Positions 25,509 through 35,330 of a DNA stretch of 64,000 nucleotides are shown one piece after another (position 1 is the first letter of the stretch; each line of letters opens with the position of its first letter). The stretch comes from JACKIC01 sp964392305 (GTDB lineage Bacteria; Planctomycetota; UBA1135; UBA2386), in contig CAYMPV010000002.1 in NCBI GenBank assembly GCA_964392305.1, positions 186,001-250,000 of the forward strand, in the 5' to 3' direction. The position numbers were made by a program, and so were the translations under genes. The notes below the pieces were generated by a model. It saw only the letters and a list, made by a program, of their open reading frames with translations. It was not told the origin of the DNA and ran no database searches.

Positions 25509-25967
25509 TCACCGAACGCGGGGAAGGTCGAACCCGAGGCAAGGGCCGCCCGCCACCGACGCGCTTTCGTCGGTGACCATTACGTACAGCGATGTCTTGC
25601 CCAGCGGAGGGCTCGACCCGCGCGAGGTCCGAACGTCGAGAAGGAGCTTGGCGAACCCGCTGACCGAACCATCACCGGGCTCCTGCGCCACGATCTCCCA
25701 GTCGCCCGCACAGTCCCAAACCATGCCCGCGTCGACGAACTCGAACCGCAACAGGAAGGTGCGGTCAGCACCCAGCACCAGACTGCCACTGCCGATCTCC
25801 TCGGGCTTGCCGTCAAGGTCGAAGGACGAGGTTCCGGAGAAGGTCCCCACGATCACCGGTAGCCCGTGCGTACTTGTCGATGCCGCGACAGGGTTCGAGA
25901 CCGCGGAGCAGGCGGCAACCAGGAAGGCCCCGCAGACCGGGAGGAGTCTGCCGCGGTTGGTTGGCAT
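25509..25967 (-). CDS. small lipoprotein of unknown function, 152 aa
   Basis: ATG 25967-25965 gives a lipoprotein signal, LLPVCGAFLVAACSAVSN, with the acylated Cys in VAAC. The mature part is beta-rich (IVGTFSGTSSFDLDGKPEE, TFLLRFEFVDAGMVWDCAGD). A TAGGAT hexamer at 25983-25978 lies ten bases before the ATG. The ATG overlaps the opposite-strand start of the next gene by two bases. No family recognised, but its length and style resemble the lipoprotein at 26529. Confidence 0.65.
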   Translation of the reverse strand: MPTNRGRLLPVCGAFLVAACSAVSNPVAASTSTHGLPVIVGTFSGTSSFDLDGKPEEIGSGSLVLGADRTFLLRFEFVDAGMVWDCAGDWEIVAQEPGDGSVSGFAKLLLDVRTSRGSSPPLGKTSLYVMVTDESASVAGGPCLGFDLPRVR

Positions 25968-26481
25968 GAGGCCGACGATCCTACCGCCCCGCGATGGTGC
26001 TGACGCTGCGGACGGTGTCGACGCTGACGCTGCGACCCCGAACACCGTCAGCGTCAGCAGTGTCAACAGCGTCAACTGCGTCAGCACTTGTGACGCCATC
26101 TTCGGCGAGCCGATCCACGTCTACACGCGAGCCGATGCGCTCGCGGACGGCGTCCTTGTGGATGTCACGGAACCCGCGACCGCCGGCATGCTCGGCGGGT
26201 TCGCGGTGCCCGTGGCGGTGACGGCGGCAGTGTGGGCTGCGATCGAGGCGATCCCTGCCAGCGTGCGCGGCCTGGCGGACTCGAGGGGACGTTTACACGA
26301 CGTGCTCTGGATGGCGAGCCTCGCCGTTCGCCGGCACAAGGCAGCTTGCGGCCTACTGCGGTTCCAAGTGGTCCTGCCCCAACGAGGCACTCGCAAGCGC
26401 GTGCAAACGCTCTGCGCCCACGTCGGCCCCGACGACCAAGGGCGGCCATGCGTCACCATCGGGTACCCGGAGGACTTCTGA
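25966..26481 (+). CDS. DUF6573-like protein, 171 aa
   Basis: The core reads IFGEPIHVYTRADALADGVL, then DVTEPATAGML, FAVPVAVTAAVWAAIEA, GRLHDVLWMASLAVRR and HVGPDDQGRPCVTIGYPEDF, which matches DUF6573 proteins of phages and plasmids; function unknown. ATG 25966 is the only start before the core. The first 45 residues are Ala/Asp/Val/Ser repeats and may not be translated, since they would place the promoter inside the opposite gene. A recombinase-like ATG follows the stop by two bases. Confidence 0.7.
   Translation: MRPTILPPRDGADAADGVDADAATPNTVSVSSVNSVNCVSTCDAIFGEPIHVYTRADALADGVLVDVTEPATAGMLGGFAVPVAVTAAVWAAIEAIPASVRGLADSRGRLHDVLWMASLAVRRHKAACGLLRFQVVLPQRGTRKRVQTLCAHVGPDDQGRPCVTIGYPEDF
25978..25983 (-). 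promoter_or_regulatory. predicted -10 element of the lipoprotein gene at 25509
   Basis: TAGGAT on the minus strand, ten bases before the ATG; the same layout (GGTAGG-x-T) precedes the lipoprotein gene at 26529. Confidence 0.4.
26023..26058 (+). repeat. 10-base inverted repeat with 16-base loop
   Basis: GCTGACGCTG (26023-26032) and CAGCGTCAGC (26049-26058) are exact inverse complements. Further GTCARC units follow at nine-base spacing to about 26085. It lies at the 5' end of the DUF6573-like gene and could be a binding or recombination site. Confidence 0.55.
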
Positions 26482-26483
26482 CC

Positions 26484-26502
26484 ATGAAGGCCATCGGATA
26501 CC
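26484..26502 (+). repeat. duplicated 5' end of the recombinase gene
   Basis: ATGAAGGCCATCGGATACC is identical to the first 19 bases of the recombinase gene at 27026. Here it follows the DUF6573-like stop by two bases and runs into unrelated sequence. It is best read as a remnant of a recombinase start, separated from the intact copy by the lipoprotein insert. Confidence 0.7.
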
Positions 26503-26528
26503 AGCCCACGCCAAGCGCGCAGCCAACC

Positions 26529-26957
26529 CTACCTCTCGTTCGCGGGAGGTTTCGACGCGCTGCCGGAGACATCGCCGTGAACCCTCTTCATGCGAAAGTC
26601 GGGATCCACAGCATCTATGGTGTCGCCGCGGATGACGAAGGTCCTGGGGTGAAGCCTGGACAAGTCCGGCTCGTTCTTGCATCGCACGCGGACGCCGCCA
26701 TCTGCAAGGTCGGTGGCTTCCCAGGTGCCTCGAAGCTCGAGGGGGTCACGGTCTTCGCCACCGAAGAAGAAATAGAAGCTCCATCTGCCATCGGCACGCA
26801 GGACGAATCGCCGAAGGATGTTCTCGTTCTCTGTTTTCAACACCCCCTCGTACACACCCACGAACCAGGGTTCGGGTGCAGGACCGCGCTGCTCAGTCGA
26901 GGTGCAGGCGTACGCGAGGCCGAGCAGGGCTACGGCGCTCAAGAAGTGGCGGCTCAT
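26529..26957 (-). CDS. small lipoprotein of unknown function, 142 aa
   Basis: The start MSRHFLSAVALLGLAYACTS is a lipoprotein signal with the lipobox LAYAC. The mature chain is beta-rich and resembles a lipocalin-like META/copper-binding style small domain only in general pattern: GVYEGVLKTENENILRRFVL, WSFYFFFGG, LRGTWEATD. TAGGGT ten bases upstream is a probable -10. Inserted between the DUF6573-like gene and the recombinase. Confidence 0.65.
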   Translation of the reverse strand: MSRHFLSAVALLGLAYACTSTEQRGPAPEPWFVGVYEGVLKTENENILRRFVLRADGRWSFYFFFGGEDRDPLELRGTWEATDLADGGVRVRCKNEPDLSRLHPRTFVIRGDTIDAVDPDFRMKRVHGDVSGSASKPPANER

Positions 26958-26967
26958 TCGGTCGCCA

Positions 26968-26973
26968 ACCCTA
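26968..26973 (-). promoter_or_regulatory. predicted -10 element of the lipoprotein gene at 26529
   Basis: TAGGGT on the minus strand, ten bases before the ATG at 26957. Confidence 0.4.
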
Positions 26974-27025
26974 CCAGACTCTCACGGGCCGCTGGCCCGG
27001 GGCTCACGCGCAAAGGGAGGCCGGC

Positions 27026-27703
27026 ATGAAGGCCATCGGATACCTGCGCGTGTCGAGTGAGAACCAGGCCAAGGACGGCAAGGACGGCTTCCCGCGTCAG
27101 CGGGAGGCCATCCGGGCCTACTGCGTGGCCAAGCGCCTCGAACTGGTCGAGACGCAGGATGCCGGCGTGTCCGGCACGGTGCCCCTGGAAGGCCGCGACG
27201 GGCTCTGTGCGGCCCTACAACGATGCGGCGAACTCGGCGTCGGGGTGCTCGTCGTCGAGAAGGCGGACCGCCTTGGGCGTGACCTCATCGTCTCCGAGAT
27301 GGCGGTGCGGGCGTTCGGCGAGGCCGGGGTGTCGATCGTCACCGCGGACACGGGGCAGAGCCTGACAGAGGCCGACAACGACCCCAGCCGCAAGCTCATC
27401 CGCCAGGTGCTCAACGCGGTCGCCGAGTACGAACGGTCGGCGTTGGTCGCCAAGCTGCGCGCTGCGAGAGAGCGAAAGAAACCAAATGGCGGGCATCACG
27501 TGGGGTGCTACCCGTTCGGTGCGCATCCAGGACGGCCTGACGAGGCGAGGACGCTGGACCGCATCCGCGAACTACGTCGCCAGCGCCAAGGGAGGCAACG
27601 ACTGGCGTTCGCGCAAATCGCGGCGACCCTCAACGCCGAAGGGCGGGCGTCTCGGTCGGGGCGAGAGTGGACGCCAACGATGGTGCGAGACGTGGCCAGC
27701 TAG
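27026..27703 (+). CDS. serine recombinase/resolvase, 225 aa
   Basis: The N-terminal resolvase domain has MKAIGYLRVSSENQAKDG with the nucleophilic Ser in RVSS, QREAIRAYC, and VVEKADRLGRDLI with the catalytic Arg. VLNAVAEYERSALVAKLRAA is the dimer helix. A compact C-terminal helix-turn-helix (IAATLNAEGRASRSGREWTP) follows. At 225 residues it is resolvase/invertase sized, without a large-recombinase tail. A Shine-Dalgarno-like GGGAGG lies 6 bases upstream. Probably the mobility gene of this accessory stretch; its target site is unknown. Confidence 0.87.
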   Translation: MKAIGYLRVSSENQAKDGKDGFPRQREAIRAYCVAKRLELVETQDAGVSGTVPLEGRDGLCAALQRCGELGVGVLVVEKADRLGRDLIVSEMAVRAFGEAGVSIVTADTGQSLTEADNDPSRKLIRQVLNAVAEYERSALVAKLRAARERKKPNGGHHVGCYPFGAHPGRPDEARTLDRIRELRRQRQGRQRLAFAQIAATLNAEGRASRSGREWTPTMVRDVAS

Positions 27704-27774
27704 GGAGCCGTCAACGGTCACGCCACTTGGTGTGCCAGTAGCCCTCCGCCATGATGACGCGGAAGGTGACGTTG

Positions 27775-28686
27775 ATGCTCAAGCCACTCCTCCTGTTCGT
27801 ATCGCTCGCGGCTGGCACCTGCCTCGACGCGCAGTCGGTGACCTGGATCCAGAATCCTGCCAACGGCAAGGTCTATGGGGTAGCAGACACGACGATGTCA
27901 TGGTCTGCCGGCGAGGCCTTCGCAGTCTCGCTTGGAGGACACCTGGCGACCATCCGTGGCCCAGCTGAACAAGCGTGGCTGGAGGCGCACTTCGGCCCGT
28001 TCTTGGGGCCTCACGGCCTGTGGATCGGGTTCAACGACATTGCTGTGGAAGGCGTCTGGGTCTGGAGCAGCGGCGAACCGGTGACTTACACCAACTGGGC
28101 ACCCGGTCAGCCAGACAACGGAGGCACGCTTGCGGAGAACGCTGGGCAGCTCTTCGGAACGAACGCCGGGTCCTCGCAGTGGCAGTGGAACGACGAGACG
28201 GAGTCATTCTCCAACCTCGTGTTCCCGCTCATCGAGGTTCCCGCGACAACGCTACCAGCCTCCTACACGTTGTTCGGAGCAAGCTGCAACTCGCCGACCA
28301 GTACCCCGATCAACTTGGCCCCCCTGAACGGGGGCGTTCCACGCATCGGGTTCTCTTCGAGTCTGAGGCTCTCAGGTCTTCCGGCGGGCATCCAGGTGCC
28401 CGTGTTCGTCCTCGGGTTCAGCGACACGCAGAACTCAGGCCCTCTAGGATCACATGCACTGCCCTTTGAGTTGTCCCCGCTAGGGTTCCCAGGCTGCTGG
28501 CAGTTCGTGTCCGACGACAGCACTCAGTTCACCCTCGCACTCAACGGGCACGCCGACTGGCAGATCACCTTGCCGAGCTTCACGATCCTCGCTGGGTTCC
28601 GGTTCTACGTGCAGGCTGCCGTGCCGGACGCCATCACGGGCACCGCATCCCTTTCGAACGCGGTCGCTGCCGTCATCGGGTACTAG
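27775..28686 (+). CDS. secreted C-type-lectin-domain protein, 303 aa
   Basis: The signal peptide ends near LAAGTCLDAQ. Residues about 25-165 are a C-type lectin domain: AEAFAVSLGGHLATIR-type opening (here GEAFAVSLGG), LWIGFNDIAVEGVWVWSSGE, TNWAPGQPDN and WNDETES. The QPD and WND motifs are the calcium and sugar ligands and favour galactose-type binding. The last ~130 residues are a tail shared with other secreted proteins in this window. ATG 27751 is an alternative start. Confidence 0.8.
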   Translation: MLKPLLLFVSLAAGTCLDAQSVTWIQNPANGKVYGVADTTMSWSAGEAFAVSLGGHLATIRGPAEQAWLEAHFGPFLGPHGLWIGFNDIAVEGVWVWSSGEPVTYTNWAPGQPDNGGTLAENAGQLFGTNAGSSQWQWNDETESFSNLVFPLIEVPATTLPASYTLFGASCNSPTSTPINLAPLNGGVPRIGFSSSLRLSGLPAGIQVPVFVLGFSDTQNSGPLGSHALPFELSPLGFPGCWQFVSDDSTQFTLALNGHADWQITLPSFTILAGFRFYVQAAVPDAITGTASLSNAVAAVIGY

Positions 28687-28754
28687 GGCCATGGAGAGCC
28701 AACCGAGCTTCCCGACGGACAGGACGGCGCTGCTCTGCGTCGTCAGGACCTTTG

Positions 28755-28970
28755 TTGGAACTGCTCTTCGAGCGCGTGGCCGGTGATGACGGCAACCCGG
28801 ACACAACGCCGAGCTGGCCGATGGGCTGGACTTCGATCAGGCGGCAGAGGCTCTGCTGGGGCACAACGAGATGACGCGGGAAGGTCGACGAGTCGCTCGA
28901 CACCGACGACAACGATCGCTTGGCAGTGACCGGCGCAGCCTTGCGCACGCTGTTCGAGAACCCGAAGTAG
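28755..28970 (+). pseudogene. frameshifted 3' gene remnant
   Basis: Three short coding-like pieces follow one another in different frames: LELLFERVAGDDGNPDT, then AELADGLDFDQAAEALLGHN, then DESLDTDDNDRLAVTGAALR ending at TAG 28968-28970. Two frameshifts join them. The end vaguely recalls an amidohydrolase C-terminus, but the family cannot be fixed. Confidence 0.4.
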
Positions 28971-29030
28971 CTGGGAGCAGTTCCTGGGGCGGTTGCAGTC
29001 CGAACCTGGGTGGCGCTAGGCTGCGTGCAG

Positions 29031-29507
29031 GTGGAACTTGCCGATGTTTCGGCTCGTTCTGCCGAGGACTTACTTAGGCTTGCCGTGCTGATGCTTGGTG
29101 CCTCATTACTCACACTGCCTTGCAAGGACCCGGGCGTTTGGTTAATGGCGGTCCTCATAACGGTGTTGCAAACTCTAGCTATGCGCTTCGTCTTGCTGAA
29201 AAGACGGCTTTGGCATGTGAATTACTGGGGTGCTCTTCTCTGCGTTCAGTTCAGCAGCTGGGTAGTGGTTATCGGGTTCTGGTCCTGGGTATTGAGTCAT
29301 GGAAAATGGCTGACTGACATCGGCTTGCTGGTCCTCTGGCTCATCACCATCCCACTCGAATACTCCTTGCTGCGCCTTCTCAGCGCAGGCTTCAAGGAGC
29401 CGATGACTCCTGCTAGGGCGGCTGCAACGTCGGTCGGCGGCGCTCTAGTGCGGACCGCGGCGATCTTTGGCTTGGTGGCCTGGTCCTGGTGTAGTATGCC
29501 CAGCTAG
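29031..29507 (+). CDS. hypothetical membrane protein, 158 aa
   Basis: Four to five membrane helices (for example VLMLGASLLTLPC and WVVVIGFWSWVLSHGKWLTD). Codon use is unlike most neighbours: TTA, ATA and AGG codons occur and the DNA is AT-richer, suggesting acquisition. GTG 29031 is placed eight bases after TAGGCT (29017-29022); GTG 29025 or ATG-like 29010 are alternatives. No family recognised. Confidence 0.6.
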   Translation: MELADVSARSAEDLLRLAVLMLGASLLTLPCKDPGVWLMAVLITVLQTLAMRFVLLKRRLWHVNYWGALLCVQFSSWVVVIGFWSWVLSHGKWLTDIGLLVLWLITIPLEYSLLRLLSAGFKEPMTPARAAATSVGGALVRTAAIFGLVAWSWCSMPS

Positions 29508-29521
29508 GCGCAGAAGCCAGT

Positions 29522-30163
29522 TTGCGCCCAGAGGCACTCGCGGCTCAGCACCACAAGACGTTGGACGAACTGCCCCAATCCGCTTGGAGACGCATGCAAG
29601 AACGCATCGTGACAACCGGGAAGCAGCGAATCCGCATGCTCTGCTACTCGTACGCGGTTCTATGGGTGTGGTGCGCGCCGCTGTTCATCATCGACCTGAT
29701 GGACATTGGACATCAACTCGTGGCCCTCGGCTTTCTTGTGGCAATGCCGATCTGCATCGTGGTCGTGCTAGAGGCGCTCTATGGAAAGGGCCGCAGCGCC
29801 CCGGGCCGCGGTAGTTCGCGCGCCTTCTTGGCACAGCTTTCACTATTTTTGATGATGGCGTCGGTAGCCGTGCATGCTTGCTGGCCAACGCTCTACATCC
29901 GCTTCTTCTTCTGGCGGCATGAGCAACAGTTCCAACGCATTGTCGATCACTTGGAGGCGTCGTCGAGGGTCACTCGATACCAGAGCGGCACGGTCATTTG
30001 GTATCGTTGGAACACGATCTCTGACGTGGCCATCGCATTCGTTCACGAACCGGGCCGCCGCCCGGGTGACGCGTTGCTTTCGCGAGAGGTCACGCCTCTG
30101 TATCCGTCCGGGATCGCCTTCGACCTGCACCTCGGTGGGCCGTGGTACGCGGCTCGCTACTAG
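29522..30163 (+). CDS. hypothetical membrane protein, 213 aa
   Basis: TTG 29522 keeps the amphipathic N-terminal stretch LPQSAWRRMQERIVTTGKQR; ATG 29594 is the alternative. Three hydrophobic segments follow (YAVLWVWCAPLFIIDLMDIG, LVALGFLVAMPICIVVVLEA, LSLFLMMASVAVHACW), then a soluble C-terminal domain containing SGTVIWYRWNTISDVAIAFV. It follows the membrane gene at 29031 and shares its AT-richer composition. No family recognised. Confidence 0.6.
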   Translation: MRPEALAAQHHKTLDELPQSAWRRMQERIVTTGKQRIRMLCYSYAVLWVWCAPLFIIDLMDIGHQLVALGFLVAMPICIVVVLEALYGKGRSAPGRGSSRAFLAQLSLFLMMASVAVHACWPTLYIRFFFWRHEQQFQRIVDHLEASSRVTRYQSGTVIWYRWNTISDVAIAFVHEPGRRPGDALLSREVTPLYPSGIAFDLHLGGPWYAARY

Positions 30164-30330
30164 ACTCGTGGCGCTGGTCGCCCGGGATCACCATACGTTC
30201 ACTGACCTGTATTGGCGCCGCCGCTGCGGAACGCCGAGGAACGTGCAATGCCGCAACGCCCTCCTACAATCTGTAGGTGGTCTCCTGGCCCCCTCAGCAC
30301 CGTATAAACGCATCCACGACGGACCGCTTC

Positions 30331-30621
30331 TAGCAGCGGTGCGAGTCGAACCGGCGTAGCGGCTACCTGGACTCGATCGAGGCAGGAGGCGACAGCTGGT
30401 GGGACCGCACCGTCGCCCAGGAGCCCCTGCACACGCCTGCGCCGGAGCCTGCCAGGAGGCCCAGGAAGCCCGCTGCTCCCGCGAGTTCGTTCCCCGCGTC
30501 GCTACAGCCCGGCAACGCACGATCGGAACTCGGACCCAACCGTGATCTCTTGCCTACAGACGCTGCACTGTGGGTTCTGGTCGAGCGCGCACTGGGTTGC
30601 CAGTGGTTGCACCGCCGCTAG
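30331..30621 (+). pseudogene. possible gene fragment in a 529-base gap
   Basis: The gap 30164-30692 holds no intact gene. One frame between stops at 30331 and 30619-30621 encodes SGYLDSIEAGGDSWWDRTVA, a Pro-rich stretch, then LLPTDAALWVLVERALGCQW. It has no ATG, GTG or TTG before the coding-like part, so it may be a 3' remnant. Family unknown. Confidence 0.3.
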
Positions 30622-30692
30622 CCTGTCCTTGCGCAACGTCATCCCTGGACCTCATCGGGCTCGTTTGCGCCCGCTCAGTCAGGAGAACACCC

Positions 30693-31616
<924 letters not shown>

Positions 31617-31841
31617 GGCACGCGCAAGGGAGTCACCGGCGCGGCAACGGTCTAACCAACAACGCTGGGCGCCCGCGCCCGGACAGAGAGCGGGCGGTGT
31701 CATGGCAACACGTTGCCGACGACCGGTTCCACTGACGCACCCGCCGTCATCCAGGGGACCAGGCAACGGCACAACCAGAACTCGCCGCTGTGCCTCGACG
31801 CGCGTCCCCAATGCAGCCGTACCGAACCCGCCCACCGCGAA

Positions 31842-32870
31842 TCACTGCAGCGTCTTCACCCACTCCCTCAACTCCGCCGCCGGCGCCCCATGGCTCACGA
31901 TCACGACATCCAAGCCATGCCCATCGACGCGCCGCAGAGCGCTGCCGATGGCCGCGCGGATCCAAGCTGCATCATTCCCGAACGCGCCTCCCCCCAACTG
32001 CGTGAGCAGAACGGTCCGCGAACCACTTCGCTGCGCGTTGAGAACAGCCGCCCACAAGGTCGCCTCATAGGCAGCCTCGAGCACCAGCGTGGCGAGCGGC
32101 TCCCAGTCCGCACCGCGAGCACCAGGACAGTAGGACACCGGCAACGCCGAGCAGAACGCCTGGGAAACCCGCGGCCCGGGCGACGACACGCTGGCCGTCA
32201 CCTCGACGTCCCAATGCAAGCCGATCTTCAGCTGATCGCGAAGCGCGCTTCGCCCCATCACATCCAGACCGGACAGGTAGTGTGAGAGCCGGTCGACGCT
32301 CTCTCGCTCGAACAACACGTAGCCGTTGCGAGTGAACCAAAGGCTGGCGGCAGGTCGCTGCACACCAGCCGCCAATGCCTCGCCCAGCACCGAGAAGGCC
32401 TCGATCTGGCGGTCCCTCGTCTGCCCCACCTGCTCACCGACCGGCACGAAGTAGTTGCGATACACGGTGGCTGCGCCGGCCGCGATGGCGCAGGCGGGGC
32501 CTTGGGTATGGTCACCGGCGTAGCAGGTCACGCCATCATCAGGTGTGACATGCGGCCCAACCATCTCGAGCAGGTTGAACTGGGACGCCACCTGGAACAG
32601 CGCCCCCTCGTGAGCCGGGTCTCGATGCAAGGCCCCCACGTCCGCCTGCACGAGCCGAACGCGGCGCTGGCCGGCAACGGCACCGCCGGCTTCCGTACGC
32701 TCGCGGAGTTCCCGTAGGTCGACGAGCTCGAGCTCCCCGATGCCGTAGTCCTTGCCGTTGACTCTCGATCGCAGGCGCCTGCCGCGCACCTCCAAACGCT
32801 CGCGCGTGCGCAGGTAGCCGCCCTCACCGATGTCCTCGGGGAAACCAACGAGTTGCTCAAACCAGTCCAT
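31842..32870 (-). CDS. macrodomain/PARG-like protein, 342 aa
   Basis: ATG 32870 gives MDWFEQLVGFPED; the frame upstream is Arg-rich. FQVASQFNLLEMVGPHVTPD and GPACAIAAGAATVYRNYF occupy the place of the first ADP-ribose-binding loop of macrodomain-like PARG folds, and LLTQLGGGAFGNDAAWI resembles the second, diphosphate-binding loop (GGG-x-FGN). LDVVIVSHG is the final strand. I infer an ADP-ribose or NAD-derivative-binding protein. The tandem-Glu PARG motif is not visible, so hydrolase activity is uncertain. Confidence 0.6.
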   Translation of the reverse strand: MDWFEQLVGFPEDIGEGGYLRTRERLEVRGRRLRSRVNGKDYGIGELELVDLRELRERTEAGGAVAGQRRVRLVQADVGALHRDPAHEGALFQVASQFNLLEMVGPHVTPDDGVTCYAGDHTQGPACAIAAGAATVYRNYFVPVGEQVGQTRDRQIEAFSVLGEALAAGVQRPAASLWFTRNGYVLFERESVDRLSHYLSGLDVMGRSALRDQLKIGLHWDVEVTASVSSPGPRVSQAFCSALPVSYCPGARGADWEPLATLVLEAAYEATLWAAVLNAQRSGSRTVLLTQLGGGAFGNDAAWIRAAIGSALRRVDGHGLDVVIVSHGAPAAELREWVKTLQ

Positions 32871-33105
32871 GTCGCGGCTGCCACGTGTACACCAGACCGC
32901 AACGATCGAGCGAACCTTCCGGCGCCGAACCCCGCACGAGAGACGATGGCCCGCCGTCCGAACCCAGCGTTCTGGTGCCTGGAATCGACCTCGACCTGGC
33001 GCGCGATGTCGGCACAGTCTGGCAGCAGGACGCCAGCGTCCGGATCGGCGCCGACGCCGTACCACAACTGATCCTTCTCCGCAGAACCACCACGAGGCCA
33101 GAGCC

Positions 33106-34275
<1,170 letters not shown>

Positions 34276-34353
34276 GCGAGTTCCAACCGCCGACGCGCCG
34301 CGACGACGGTCAGCCCCGCACCCCGCTCTGCCGTCGATCGATCCACCGGGACA

Positions 34354-34821
34354 TCACCCGACCCACCCCAACACGCGCAGGACGACCGCCGCAGCCAACA
34401 TCAACAGCATCACCTTGACCACCAACCACAGCACCCGGCCCGCGCGCTGATTCCAGTGCTCACGCGGCTCTCCCCAATCCTGCTCCGCGTCGAACTCCTC
34501 CTGCTCTTCACGCTCTCGAGCGGCCTTCAACTCCGCCTCGATCTCCGCCGCAGTCGCCGCACCCTCGGGCTCGAACTGCTCGTCGAGCGCCGCGCGGGCG
34601 CGCTGCTCGTCGGCGGCGAGCACCATGACGCACGTGTGATACGCCGGCGCTCGGCCGCGCAGGTCGGCGGCCCTGGGCACCTCGGTGGCCTTGGCGATTG
34701 CCGCGATGCCACGTGCCCGCAGGTGGTCGGCCAACTGTTGCGCCTCGTACGCCGACTGGGTCGGGACGAGCTCGACCATGTGCGCGGCGAAGTCGGTAGG
34801 TGCGTCGTCTTCGGTCTCCAT
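34354..34821 (-). CDS. DUF2007-like protein with C-terminal membrane helix, 155 aa
   Basis: The N-terminal domain MVELVPTQSAYEAQQLADHL-RARGIAA is a DUF2007-type (putative signal-transducing) fold. A charged coiled-coil-like linker follows (AELKAAREREEQEEFDAEQD), then one membrane helix at the C-terminus (VLWLVVKVMLLMLAAAVVLR). ATG 34821 starts METEDDAPTDFAAH. Role unknown. Confidence 0.65.
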   Translation of the reverse strand: METEDDAPTDFAAHMVELVPTQSAYEAQQLADHLRARGIAAIAKATEVPRAADLRGRAPAYHTCVMVLAADEQRARAALDEQFEPEGAATAAEIEAELKAAREREEQEEFDAEQDWGEPREHWNQRAGRVLWLVVKVMLLMLAAAVVLRVLGWVG

Positions 34822-34859
34822 CCAGGCCGGCACTCCATGGCAGGTCGTGTTCGAAGAGA

Positions 34860-35321
34860 CTACCGCATCTCCGGCAGACAACTGGCAGCCCCGGCGCGAC
34901 GCCGCACGAACGCTTCGCGTTGCGCACGCAGGTAGAGATCCGCCGCGGTCCACAAGGCCTGCTGGCCCTGCGCATCGCCAGGCTGTTCACGCACATGCAG
35001 GATCGCCGTCGTGACGCCTTCGATGCACTGGTCGATCGAGACCTCCTCGAAGCCCACGTGCCGCAGCTCTTCGGGCCGCAGGTCCCCCGCCAACCGCTGC
35101 CGCAGCGTTGCCGCTGTCGCGTAGTCGGCGAGTGACGCGAGCAGCAAGTCTCGCTGCGTCGTCGAGGCCTCTCCTCTCGTCACCAGCTCCCTGGCCACGG
35201 TGCTCACAGTGCGCGGCGGTGCCTGCACCCGGTCCACGTCGCGCGCGGCGGGACCCTCCACCTTCCCCGTGCCGGCACAGGCGACGAGCGCGAACGACAG
35301 GCAACCGAGCGCGAACTTCAC
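34860..35321 (-). CDS. small lipoprotein of unknown function, 153 aa
   Basis: GTG 35321-35319 starts MKFALGCLSFALVACAGTGK, a lipoprotein signal with lipobox LVAC. The mature chain is alpha-helical (LLLASLADYATAATLRQRLA; ALWTAADLYLRAQREAFVRR). TAACAT at 35333-35328 lies six bases before the start. It precedes the DUF2007-like gene by 38 bases, so the two may be co-transcribed. Confidence 0.65.
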   Translation of the reverse strand: MKFALGCLSFALVACAGTGKVEGPAARDVDRVQAPPRTVSTVARELVTRGEASTTQRDLLLASLADYATAATLRQRLAGDLRPEELRHVGFEEVSIDQCIEGVTTAILHVREQPGDAQGQQALWTAADLYLRAQREAFVRRRAGAASCLPEMR

Positions 35322-35330
35322 CTCGCCATG

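Larger units (their letters stand above)
26522..26975 (-). repeat. 12-base direct repeats flanking a lipoprotein gene
   Basis: GCCAACCCTACC occurs at 26522-26533 and 26964-26975. One copy covers the 3' end of the lipoprotein gene, the other its promoter (the reverse complement supplies TAGGGT). The unit between, about 442 bases, carries only that gene. Confidence 0.5.

Noticed and set aside
26023..26085. Integron attC-like site
   Set aside because: The inverted repeat lacks the attC core GTTRRRY arrangement and no tyrosine integrase is nearby; the recombinase is of the serine type.
25086..30692. attR copy of the tRNA-Pro 3' end
   Set aside because: I found no second copy of the tRNA 3' sequence in the following 5.6 kb, so tRNA-targeted integration is not supported.
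32871..33105. SAM riboswitch before metK
   Set aside because: No SAM-I or SAM-II core sequence or T-tract terminator could be recognised by eye.
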